Positions 16,197 through 23,799 of a stretch of 64,000 nt of DNA are shown here, piece after piece (within the stretch, counting starts at the first letter, position 1; each line of letters begins with the position of its first letter). The notes under the pieces were generated by a model, which had not been told where the DNA came from, searched no databases, and saw only the letters and a program-made list of their open reading frames with translations. This DNA comes from Cellulophaga sp. BC115SP (lineage in GTDB: Bacteria > Bacteroidota > Bacteroidia > Cytophagales > Spirosomataceae): positions 157,487-221,486 of the forward strand of contig NZ_JAAALB010000008.1 of the NCBI RefSeq assembly GCF_009905545.1, read 5' to 3'. Both the position numbers and the translations under genes were made by a program.

Positions 16197-18611
16197 GTGT
16201 TGGAAAACGAACTACTGTCAGAAACAATTTTATTTAAAAAAGAGTCGGTTATCGAGGATTACCGTCTTGCACGTATTAGCCGTGAATGTTCTTTACTAGT
16301 AAGGAAAGAAGTGTTTGCTGGACGTGCCAAGTTTGGTATTTATGGTGACGGCAAAGAGCTCGCCCAAATTGCCCTAGCAAGAGCCATGAAGGCAGGTGAC
16401 TTTATTTCTGGGTATTATCGTGACCAAACGATTGTGGCTGCTGTAGGTGATTTGACTTGGCAACAGTATTTCGCACAGCTGTACGGTCATCCTGATAAAG
16501 CGCATGACCCCCACACTGGCGGGCGTACTATGAACAACCACCATGCTACACAATGGCTAGATGCTAATGGGCATTGGGTTGACCAAACAAAATTATTTAA
16601 TTCTGTTGCTGGTATATCTTCTACTGCTGGACAAATACCAAGAGCGATTGGTATAGCGTACGCTTCAAAGCTCTATCGTAATGTTCCAGAACTTCAGGGC
16701 GAAATAGCTGAAAAGTTTTCTAAACAAGGCAATGAAGTATGCTTTTCGACGATTGGTGATGCTTCTACCTCTGAAGGTATGTTCTTAGAATGCATTAATA
16801 CCGCTGGCGTTTTACAGATACCACTAGTAATGGCAGTTTGGGACGATGGTTATGGAATTTCGGTGCCAACTCAATATCAAACTACCAAGCATTCTATTTC
16901 AAAGGCTCTGGCTGGCTATCAACGAACAGACGATGAGGCAGGTCTTGAAATTATTTCCGTAAAGGCTTATGATTATGTAGGCTTGATGGAGGCTTTTCAT
17001 AAAGCAGCTCAGCTGGCTCGTGAAAACCATATCCCTTCTTTGATTCACGTGGAAGAGGTGACTCAACAACAAGGACACTCTGCTTCTGGCTCTCACGAGC
17101 GCTATAAATCTCCCGAACGTTTACAATTTGAAATAGACTTTGACTGTAATACCCATTTCAGAAAATGGATTCTGGATAATGATTTTGCTACAGAGGAAGA
17201 ACTATTAACAATTGATCAAGAAGCGGTAAAAATCGCTCGTAAATCACAGAAAGATGCTTGGCAGGCCTATATGGACTCGATTAAGCCTGAAAAAGAAGAT
17301 GCACTTTCTTTGATGAATCAAGCGGCAGCAGAAAGTAAAAATGGTGCTACAATCAAGCAAATAGCAGAAGAACTTCGTAAAACCATGAATCCTATCCATC
17401 GTGATAGCGTGGTGGCGGTAAAGAAAGCGTTACGTTTGCTAAGATTCGAAAATTTTCCTGCTAAACGTGGATTAATAGAATGGCTTGAAAAGTCAAAAGA
17501 GGCTAATTTTGATCGCTTTAACTCCTTTCAATTTTCAACTTCTGACAAATCGGCTTTCAATATTTCAGCACAACCAGCTATCTACGATGAAGATGCTCCT
17601 ATGGTAGACGGTCGTGAAGTTTTAAATAAAAACTTTGATCATTGGTTAGCAACAGACCCACGAGTTTTTATTATTGGTGAAGACGTAGGGAAAATCGGTG
17701 ATGTTAATCAAACACTTGCAGGATTACAAGACAAGTTCGGAGAGTGGAGAATAACCGATACTGGTATCCGTGAAATGACCATAGTAGGACAAGGTATTGG
17801 AGCTGCTATGCGTGGGCTACGTCCAATTGTAGAAATTCAATATTTAGATTATATATTTTACCCATTTGCAACTCTATCAGATGATTTAGCTTGTTTGCAC
17901 TATCGTACAAAAGGAGGACAGAAATCTCCGATGATTGTGCGTACTCGTGGGCACCGCTTAGAGGGTATCTGGCACTCAGGTTCGCCAATGGGCGTATTGT
18001 TGAATGGTTTGAGAGGGGTACATTTGTGTGTGCCACGCAACATGACTCAAGCGGCAGGCATGTACAATACATTGCTTAATAGCGACGATCCTGCTGTTGT
18101 GATTGAGTGCCTAAATGGTTATCGACTCAAAGAAAAACTGCCTTCAAATTTGCATGATACTCGCGTGCCTCTGGGAGTTCCTGATATACTTCGTGAAGGT
18201 AGTGATGTTACCATTGTTACGTATGGCTCTATGTGTCGTATCGTAATGGAAGCGGCAGTTCAATTGGCACAAGTGGGCATAGAAGTAGAGGTAATAGATG
18301 TTCAAACTTTATTGCCTTTTGATTTAGGACACAAAATCGTAGAGTCAATCAAGAAAACGAATCGAGTGATTTTTGCCGATGAGGATATGCCGGGCGGAGG
18401 TACAGGATATATGATGGAAGAGGTATTAGACAAACAGAATGCGTATCGTTGGCTCGATTCAAAACCTGTTTGTATTGCTGCCCAACCGCATCGTCCTGCC
18501 TATACTTCTGATGGCGATTATTTCTCAAAACCTAATGCTGATACGGTATTTGATGCTGTATATGAAATGATGTCAGAGGCTCAACCAAGTCGTTTCCCTG
18601 ATTTATATTAG
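16197..18611 (+). CDS. 2-oxoacid dehydrogenase E1, alpha and beta subunits fused
   Basis: Thiamine-diphosphate-dependent E1 of a 2-oxoacid dehydrogenase complex with alpha and beta chains in one 804-residue protein. The alpha half (about 1-370) shows FISGYYRDQT, HPDKAHDPHTGGRTM and the TPP-binding GDASTSEG at 187-194, ending in WDDGYGIS (216 onwards) where NN-type residues are usual. The beta half (about 470-804) starts MVDGREVLNKNFDHWL and contains FIIGEDVGKIGDV, EIQYLDYIFYPF and FADEDMPGGGTG. Substrate (branched-chain oxoacid or pyruvate) cannot be settled. The start is GTG at 16197 or the adjacent TTG at 16200. No E2 or E3 gene is adjacent. Confidence 0.92.
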   Translation: MLENELLSETILFKKESVIEDYRLARISRECSLLVRKEVFAGRAKFGIYGDGKELAQIALARAMKAGDFISGYYRDQTIVAAVGDLTWQQYFAQLYGHPDKAHDPHTGGRTMNNHHATQWLDANGHWVDQTKLFNSVAGISSTAGQIPRAIGIAYASKLYRNVPELQGEIAEKFSKQGNEVCFSTIGDASTSEGMFLECINTAGVLQIPLVMAVWDDGYGISVPTQYQTTKHSISKALAGYQRTDDEAGLEIISVKAYDYVGLMEAFHKAAQLARENHIPSLIHVEEVTQQQGHSASGSHERYKSPERLQFEIDFDCNTHFRKWILDNDFATEEELLTIDQEAVKIARKSQKDAWQAYMDSIKPEKEDALSLMNQAAAESKNGATIKQIAEELRKTMNPIHRDSVVAVKKALRLLRFENFPAKRGLIEWLEKSKEANFDRFNSFQFSTSDKSAFNISAQPAIYDEDAPMVDGREVLNKNFDHWLATDPRVFIIGEDVGKIGDVNQTLAGLQDKFGEWRITDTGIREMTIVGQGIGAAMRGLRPIVEIQYLDYIFYPFATLSDDLACLHYRTKGGQKSPMIVRTRGHRLEGIWHSGSPMGVLLNGLRGVHLCVPRNMTQAAGMYNTLLNSDDPAVVIECLNGYRLKEKLPSNLHDTRVPLGVPDILREGSDVTIVTYGSMCRIVMEAAVQLAQVGIEVEVIDVQTLLPFDLGHKIVESIKKTNRVIFADEDMPGGGTGYMMEEVLDKQNAYRWLDSKPVCIAAQPHRPAYTSDGDYFSKPNADTVFDAVYEMMSEAQPSRFPDLY

Positions 18612-18637
18612 GGATTACATTTTGGGAAAAATATTCT

Positions 18638-18684
18638 TTATAAAAAAATTCGGTAAGAATCTTCTTACCGAATTTTTTTATAAA
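18638..18684 (+). terminator. Terminator after the E1 gene
   Basis: Long palindrome: ATTCGGTAAGA and TCTTACCGAAT arms around ATCT-type centre, flanked by A7 and T7 runs. It follows the E1 stop by about 30 bases. Confidence 0.88.
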
Positions 18685-18757
18685 GAATACTCATCTTACA
18701 GGTACAAATTGATACTAAAAACTATCCTCTCGGATTCATTTTCCAAAAAAAATGGTT

Positions 18758-18787
18758 TACTCTATAAAATCAGTATTTTATAGAGTA
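18758..18787. promoter_or_regulatory. Perfect 13-bp palindrome upstream of nuoI
   Basis: Arms TACTCTATAAAAT (18758-18770) and ATTTTATAGAGTA (18775-18787) with centre CAGT. It lies about 90 bases before nuoI, and its right end overlaps a TAGTTTTG promoter element. An operator is suggested; no regulator is known. Confidence 0.55.
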
Positions 18788-18793
18788 GTTTTG
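18786..18793 (+). promoter_or_regulatory. Candidate -7 element for nuoIJK
   Basis: TAGTTTTG fits TAnnTTTG. No clear TTTG -33 element is seen at the expected distance, so the call is weak. Confidence 0.35.
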
Positions 18794-18875
18794 TGGTAAT
18801 TGTCTGGAGAAGTAAAATTTTAAGAATAAAATTTTATCAAAAAACTCTCCAAATGATATTATTCTGTACCAAATT

Positions 18876-20510
18876 ATGCAAAAAGGAGCTAACAATACAT
18901 ATTGGGGAAATATCAAAGAGGGTATCAAAACTTCTTTGAAAGGGTTGTCTTTGTCCTTCAAACACTTTAAAGATGCTCGTCAAAGTCGCAAACCGATTTT
19001 TGTAGATGACCCACAGTATTTCGATCAAAAAACAGGAATTGTCACAACTCAATATCCTTATGAGCAATTACCAGTACCAGATAATGGGCGTTATCAGTTG
19101 CATAACGAAATGGATGATTGTATTGTATGTGATAAATGTGCTAAAATCTGCCCTGTCGATTGTATAGAAATTGAACCTATCAAAGCAACTGGTGTAGTCA
19201 GTTATGCCTCAGATGGCTCGGCGATTCGTTTGTATGCTGCCAAGTTTGATATTGATATGTCAAAATGTTGTTTCTGTGGCTTATGTACGACGGTATGTCC
19301 TACCGAATGTCTTACCATGAAAAAAGAGTATGACTTTTCTGTATTTGACATTACCGAGCACAATTTTGCTTTTGGAAATCTTACAGAGGAACAAGCTGAC
19401 GAAAAGAAAAAATTGTATGAGCAGTATATGCTCGAGAAAGAGGCATTCAAAAAGGAAACTGCTGCTCAAAAAGTAGAACCGAAAGTTGCGCCAAAACCAG
19501 CATTTAAGCCTGCCACTCGTCCTGTAGCTAATACTGAAACTCCAGCTGAGTCTGCAACTGAAGCTACTGCCGAAGCTCCAAAACCAGCACCAAGACCTGC
19601 TTTTAAACCCAAAATGAAGGTTGAAAGCTCTGAGTCGAAGCCTATTACAGACGAAACTTCTACAGAAGATACGCCGAAACCAGTAGCTCGTCCAGCATTT
19701 AAGCCAAAAATGAAGGTTGCACCTTCAACCGAAACTTCTGTTGGAAATACGACAGAAGTTACCGATGAAAATGCTACAACTGCTGCCGATGAAATAAAGC
19801 CTGCTGCTCGTCCAGCTTTTAGACCAAAATTCAAGCCAGCAACTAAGCCAGTCGAGGAGGCATCCGAACCAGTTGTAGAAGCTAGTACAGAGGTAGCTCC
19901 AGAAGTTGGAGCACCAGCAGAAGAATCCAAGCCAGCTCTTCCTGCCTTTAGACCAAAATTCAAGCCAGCGTCAAAGCCAGCTGAGGAGGCATCTGAGCCA
20001 GTTGTGGAGGCCAGTGCAGAGGTAGCTCCAGAAGTTACAACACCAGCTGAGGAATCCAAACCTGCCCGTCCAGCTTTTAGACCAAAATTTAAGCCAGCAA
20101 CTAAGCCAGTAGATGAAGCATCCGAGCCAGTTGTAGAGGCCAGTGCAGAGGTAGCTCCAGAAGTTGAAATACCAGTGGAAGAATCCAAACCTGCTCGTCC
20201 AGCTTTTAGACCAAAATTTAAGCCAGCCTCAAAGCCAGCAGAGGAGGCATCTGGGCCAGTTGTAGAGGCCAGTGCAGAAGTAGCTCCAGAAGTTGTAGCA
20301 CCAGCGGAAGAATCCAAACCTGCTCGTCCAGCTTTTAGACCTAAGTTTAAAGCTCCTGCAAAGACAGAAGAAGAAATAACTGAGCCAGTTGCTAAAGCGG
20401 AACAAGAGGAAACAAAAGCAGAAGAGACCAAACAGGAAGATACTGCTACGAATGAAGAAGCGCCTAAGCCTCGTCCTGTGTTTCGACCAAAATTTAAAAG
20501 ACCAGAATAA
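18876..20510 (+). CDS. nuoI: NADH-quinone oxidoreductase subunit I with long repetitive C-terminal extension
   Basis: The first 195 residues are a normal NuoI, the 2x[4Fe-4S] subunit linking the peripheral and membrane arms of complex I. The first cluster ligands are Cys82-85-88-92 (CIVCDKCAKICP) and the second Cys131-134-137-141 (CCFCGLCTTVCP). A charged helix (EEQADEKKKLYEQYMLEKEA) follows, then about 350 residues of Pro/Ala/Lys/Glu-rich sequence built on the motif RPAFRPKFKPA, including four near-identical 43-residue units and degenerate earlier units. NuoI proteins normally end at about 150-220 residues. The tail has high predicted disorder and alternating basic and acidic blocks; its role is unknown. 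nuoJ follows after 44 bases. Confidence 0.93.
   Translation: MQKGANNTYWGNIKEGIKTSLKGLSLSFKHFKDARQSRKPIFVDDPQYFDQKTGIVTTQYPYEQLPVPDNGRYQLHNEMDDCIVCDKCAKICPVDCIEIEPIKATGVVSYASDGSAIRLYAAKFDIDMSKCCFCGLCTTVCPTECLTMKKEYDFSVFDITEHNFAFGNLTEEQADEKKKLYEQYMLEKEAFKKETAAQKVEPKVAPKPAFKPATRPVANTETPAESATEATAEAPKPAPRPAFKPKMKVESSESKPITDETSTEDTPKPVARPAFKPKMKVAPSTETSVGNTTEVTDENATTAADEIKPAARPAFRPKFKPATKPVEEASEPVVEASTEVAPEVGAPAEESKPALPAFRPKFKPASKPAEEASEPVVEASAEVAPEVTTPAEESKPARPAFRPKFKPATKPVDEASEPVVEASAEVAPEVEIPVEESKPARPAFRPKFKPASKPAEEASGPVVEASAEVAPEVVAPAEESKPARPAFRPKFKAPAKTEEEITEPVAKAEQEETKAEETKQEDTATNEEAPKPRPVFRPKFKRPE
19812..20354 (+). repeat. 129-bp in-frame tandem repeats in nuoI
   Basis: Units begin with the PAFRPKFKPA codons at 19812, 19941, 20070 and 20199, each exactly 129 bp (43 residues), with a partial fifth from 20328. 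Each unit also carries the acidic block VVEASxEVAPEV. The constant spacing shows expansion by whole units, so the copy number may vary between strains. Confidence 0.95.
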
Positions 20511-20554
20511 GGTTTTTGAAATAGATATTTGACCAACCATAAATCTCAAGAGTT

Positions 20555-21076
20555 TTGATACAATTTGTATTTATAGCTTTCATGGTATTGACTTTAGCTT
20601 CGGCTTTGGTCGTATTACTTACCAAAAATGTCTTGTATGCAGCCTTTAGTTTGCTTGGTACATTTTTAGGAGTATCGGCATTGTATGTATTGGCAGGGGC
20701 AGATTTTTTGGCTGTAGCCCAAATCTTAGTTTATGTCGGAGGTGTATTAGTACTCCTTATTTTTGGCGTAATGCTAACCAATCAACAAGGAAATAAAAGC
20801 CGTGGACGCAACGATATTACCACCGAAAGTTCCAACCGAGTTCTTGGGGTATTTGTGATGTTGGGTTTTAGTGCCACTTTGTTATATACTTTTGGTAGAG
20901 CAAGATTTCTGACCATTCAAGATAGCCTATTTGAGGCTTTAGAACCTACTTCTACTACTCAAACGATAGGAGTAGAGCTAATGACCAACTATGTATTGCC
21001 TTTTGAAGTTTCAGGTATATTATTGATGGCAGTACTGATTGGAGCAGCGTATTTAAGTACCAAAACTAAAAATTAA
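20555..21076 (+). CDS. nuoJ: NADH-quinone oxidoreductase subunit J
   Basis: Membrane subunit of complex I, 173 residues with five hydrophobic segments. The conserved core VLYAAFSLLGTFLGVSALYVLAGADFLAVAQILVYVGGVLVLLIFGVML is recognisable in parts (ADFLAVAQILVYVGGVLVL). The start is a TTG at 20555 giving MIQFVFIAFMVL, which restores the full first membrane segment. The only alternative is an ATG at 20582 that would cut into it. It lies 44 bases after nuoI and 7 bases before nuoK, clearly one operon. Confidence 0.93.
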   Translation: MIQFVFIAFMVLTLASALVVLLTKNVLYAAFSLLGTFLGVSALYVLAGADFLAVAQILVYVGGVLVLLIFGVMLTNQQGNKSRGRNDITTESSNRVLGVFVMLGFSATLLYTFGRARFLTIQDSLFEALEPTSTTQTIGVELMTNYVLPFEVSGILLMAVLIGAAYLSTKTKN

Positions 21077-21083
21077 TCAATTC

Positions 21084-21392
21084 ATGGATAACAGTTTTTT
21101 GCCTTACTACTTACTTACAAGTGCCTTGTTGTTTAGCATCGGACTTGCTTTGGTGGTTGTCAAACGAAACATTATTGTGGTACTGATGGGTATCGAATTA
21201 ATGCTCAATGCTGTCAATGTGAATTTGGTGGCTTTTAGTAAAAATGATCCTAGTCTTCAAGGTCAAATATTTTCTTTATTCGTAATCGTTGTGGCAGCTT
21301 GTGAGGCAGTAATTGCTTTGGCTATTGTTTTGAAAGTTTATGAACATTTCAAAACCGTTAATCTTGACGAGATAAATGAGTTGAAGAAATAG
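21084..21392 (+). CDS. nuoK: NADH-quinone oxidoreductase subunit K
   Basis: Small membrane subunit of the complex I proton-pumping arm, 102 residues with three transmembrane segments. The family core is intact: VLMGIELMLNAVNVNLVAF with its membrane-embedded Glu, then AACEAVIALAIVLKVYEHF with the second conserved Glu. It starts at the ATG at 21084, seven bases after nuoJ. The nuoL, M and N genes that usually follow are absent, and the next gene is a thioesterase, so the complex must be completed from other loci. Confidence 0.94.
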   Translation: MDNSFLPYYLLTSALLFSIGLALVVVKRNIIVVLMGIELMLNAVNVNLVAFSKNDPSLQGQIFSLFVIVVAACEAVIALAIVLKVYEHFKTVNLDEINELKK

Positions 21393-21500
21393 ATTCTCTC
21401 GATTATCCTTCTCTCTTTCGAATTCAAGCCTGTCTGCCCAGGTCTGATATATATAACTTCATCAATCTAGTAATAGGTAGAAATTACTTTTATTTAAACA

Positions 21501-22013
21501 ATGGCAAAGAGCAAACCAGTATCAGAATCGCTTACTACCATGACCGAAATGATTTTTCCAAACGATACCAATACGCTTGGAAATTTGATGGGTGGAAATC
21601 TCATGAGAATGATGGACGTAGTAGGAGCTATTTGTGCACAAAAACACTCGAACCGAATCGTAGTAACAGCGTCTGTTGACAACGTGTCGTTCAAGGAGTC
21701 TATTCCACTTGGAAGTGTAGTAACACTACAAGCTAAAGTGACTCGTGCATTTAGTTCTTCGATGGAAGTGGTGATTGATGTGTGGGCGGAAAATATTCCT
21801 GCAAAAGAACGAGTTTCAACCAATAAAGCCTTTTTTACTTTTGTGGCAGTGGACCAATCAGGGCGCCCTATTGATGTGCCTCAGGCTGTTCCTGAAACTG
21901 AAGATGAAATTGCATTGTACGAAGGAGCATTACGTCGTCGTCAATTGCGTTTGGTATTGGCTGGTCGTATGAAAGCTCAGGATGCTGTCGAACTAAAATC
22001 GATTTTCGAATAA
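21501..22013 (+). CDS. Acyl-CoA thioesterase, hotdog fold (YciA-like)
   Basis: A 170-residue single hotdog-domain thioesterase that hydrolyses acyl-CoA to free acid and CoA. Visible signatures are MIFPNDTNTLGNLMGGNLMRMMD near the N-terminus, with the catalytic-region Asn/Asp and the GG turn, then VVTASVDNVSFKESIPLGSVVTL and NKAFFTFVAVDQSGRP. Substrate chain length cannot be inferred. It lies 108 bases after nuoK on the same strand, but its own promoter is likely. An inverted repeat beginning 45 bases past its stop is a likely terminator. Confidence 0.9.
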   Translation: MAKSKPVSESLTTMTEMIFPNDTNTLGNLMGGNLMRMMDVVGAICAQKHSNRIVVTASVDNVSFKESIPLGSVVTLQAKVTRAFSSSMEVVIDVWAENIPAKERVSTNKAFFTFVAVDQSGRPIDVPQAVPETEDEIALYEGALRRRQLRLVLAGRMKAQDAVELKSIFE

Positions 22014-22057
22014 ACGTTTCGAGTAACGATATAACATAAGTTATTCAAAATTGAATA

Positions 22058-22103
22058 ATTGAGTGAATGATTGATTATATATAAAATCACTCATTCACTC
22101 AAT
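22058..22103. terminator. Palindrome between convergent genes, probable terminator
   Basis: Arms ATTGAGTGAATGA (22058-22070) and TCATTCACTCAAT (22091-22103), perfect over 13 bp. The text is related to the dispersed GTGAATGAGTGA family and sits 7 bases from the stop of the minus-strand gene. Confidence 0.65.
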
Positions 22104-22109
22104 CGCAAA

Positions 22110-22406
22110 TCACTCAATGATTTCTACTCTTTCTGACGAAAAGGTAATAGGCTTTTCTTTAAATAATGCCTTAGTTGCTGCCCAAGTTTTTTGAAAAAGC
22201 TCAGAATCACGATATTGATTCAAATGGTTTTCGCTTTCCCAATAACTATAAGTCATAAATATATTTGGTAGGTTGGCATCTTTGAGTAATTCGAGGTGAT
22301 GGCAGCCTTCAAAATGCCGAATCTTATTTTTGGAGTTATTAAAAATTTCAAGAAAATCATCCACTTTATCTTCCTGAAAAGTCATTCTTACAATTCTAAT
22401 AATCAT
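22110..22406 (-). CDS. Antibiotic biosynthesis monooxygenase (ABM)-domain protein
   Basis: A 98-residue ABM-fold protein from the chosen start MIIRIVRMTFQEDKV (ATG at 22406). An upstream frame would add 29 residues unlike the family. Typical elements are the first strand (IIRIVRMTF), then FEGCHHLELLKDANLPNIFMTYSYWES with the conserved Trp, and HLNQYRDSELFQ. Such small ferredoxin-like dimers include quinol monooxygenases and many uncharacterised relatives, so the substrate is unknown. It lies downstream of the SMP-30 lipoprotein gene on the same strand, separated by a hairpin. Confidence 0.85.
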   Translation of the reverse strand: MIIRIVRMTFQEDKVDDFLEIFNNSKNKIRHFEGCHHLELLKDANLPNIFMTYSYWESENHLNQYRDSELFQKTWAATKALFKEKPITFSSERVEIIE

Positions 22407-22456
22407 CTTATTCTTGGGTTTTGTTTTGTTATGGCTATAGCGTATCAATCTTGCGA

Positions 22457-22489
22457 CTATCAGGCAATATGTTTGATTTTGCCTGATAG
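22457..22489 (-). terminator. Hairpin after the SMP-30 lipoprotein gene
   Basis: Perfect 11-bp arms CTATCAGGCAA and TTGCCTGATAG. No long T-run follows on the minus strand, so it may be an attenuator or processing site. Confidence 0.55.
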
Positions 22490-22508
22490 CCATAAGACTG
22501 ATACCCTG

Positions 22509-23369
22509 TTATTTTATCTTAAATTTTTCCATACCCTTACGGTCTTGTAATGTCACGAATGCTTCTTTTTGGTTTGGACTAAATACGAGGTTACTAGTTT
22601 GTTTTCCTTTGGTAGTGACTTCTTTTATCAATTGTCCCGAAGGATTAAAAATTAGAATTTTACCCAATCCCCAGCGTGTAGTATATAAATTACCCGCTTT
22701 GTCACATTTCATCCCGTCTAAACCTCCATCTTTAAAGGAGGTAAAAAGACGTTTGTTACTGATATTTCCTTGAGCATCGACATCAAATGCCCAGATATTT
22801 CGCTGGATACTTTCATTGACATATAACGTCTTTTCGTCGGGACTCAAGCAAATACCATTGGTTGTCCCCATATCCGATGTCAACAAATGCGAAGAGCCAT
22901 CTGTATCGATTCGCCAGATTTGACCTGTGCTTTGCTTCCAATTGGGATCACTGGCAAAAAGAACATTTTTACGAGTAATACAAATATCATTTGGTTGATT
23001 AAAACGGTCGTTGTGGCTAAATACCGATACCGCTTTTGTTTGCATATCTACCTTCAGCACATTGTGTCCTGAGAAATCCGCTAAGTACATAGCACCTTTA
23101 TCATCAAATTGGATAGCATTGGCCGTACTTCCTTGTGGCAATGTAAGAAATAACTCACATGAGCCATCAGGCATAACCTTGGCAATGGTACCATCTTTTT
23201 GGAAGTTAACGACATAAAGTTGTCCCTTGGAGTCAAAGTTAGGACCTTCTATGTTTTGAGTAAAAAGATTTTCTTTGGTGAAATCTTGTGCTTGGAATAA
23301 AGTTTTGGGACTACAAGAAGAAAGTCCGATAGCTGCGATAGCGCAAGCGAGGTAAGTTGACTTTAACAT
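22509..23369 (-). CDS. SMP-30/gluconolactonase-like lipoprotein
   Basis: Exported lipoprotein of 286 residues with a lipobox in AAIGLSSCS (Cys19). The rest is a six-bladed SMP-30/gluconolactonase/LRE-type propeller: EGPNFDSKGQLYVVNFQKDGTI, NQPNDICITRKNVLFASDP, TTNGICLSPDEKTLYVNES and LDGMKCDKAGNLYTTRWGLGKI. The Glu of EGP and the Asn and Asp in NGICLSPD and LDGMKCD match the metal ligands of the family. A lactonase or sugar-binding role is likely, but the substrate is unknown. It has a 430-base upstream region of its own. Confidence 0.9.
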   Translation of the reverse strand: MLKSTYLACAIAAIGLSSCSPKTLFQAQDFTKENLFTQNIEGPNFDSKGQLYVVNFQKDGTIAKVMPDGSCELFLTLPQGSTANAIQFDDKGAMYLADFSGHNVLKVDMQTKAVSVFSHNDRFNQPNDICITRKNVLFASDPNWKQSTGQIWRIDTDGSSHLLTSDMGTTNGICLSPDEKTLYVNESIQRNIWAFDVDAQGNISNKRLFTSFKDGGLDGMKCDKAGNLYTTRWGLGKILIFNPSGQLIKEVTTKGKQTSNLVFSPNQKEAFVTLQDRKGMEKFKIK

Positions 23370-23799
23370 AGTTGATTAGAAAAAATTGGATAGTAGATTC
23401 GAAGATAGGAGTAATAGCGGAAATTTAAAAGTTTTGAATTGCCACAAGATAAAGGAAGAGCGAAAAAACGCTAGAAGAGCAACAAGGATAGATCTAACCA
23501 AAATATATTCTTTTTGTAAGAATACATTCGAAATCATGTTAACTAAAAAGAAATAAACTGCAAACTTTCTTCGGTTTGGTGCATATTATTCCAAATTTGC
23601 CTAATTTAGATGCAATTTATGATGCCTAAAGCTAGGGTTCGGAATAAATACTCAAAATAAGATTCTATTTTCGATTCATAAATTGTAAATTGCAACATCA
23701 TTTGAATTTTTTGTCGAGTTGTCGAGAGCTCAATAGCTGTAAAAAGTAGAAGAATTCGATAACTTTCCCCAATCATATCCCTTAAACTGTAACCGAAAG
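23370..23799. other. 430-bp divergent promoter region
   Basis: AT-rich spacer between the SMP-30 lipoprotein and pyruvate kinase genes. I see no gene and no convincing hairpin or operator. Confidence 0.5.

Noticed and set aside
19812..20354. The 129-bp repeats as a possible CRISPR array
   Set aside because: Units are contiguous, in frame and without unique spacers; they code for protein.
19466..20536. 356-residue open frame on the minus strand opposite nuoI
   Set aside because: It is a mirror of the repetitive Pro/Ala-rich coding region: the repeated codons leave the opposite frame open, and the resulting Ser/Ala/Gly-rich protein has the same 43-residue period. No start context or family.
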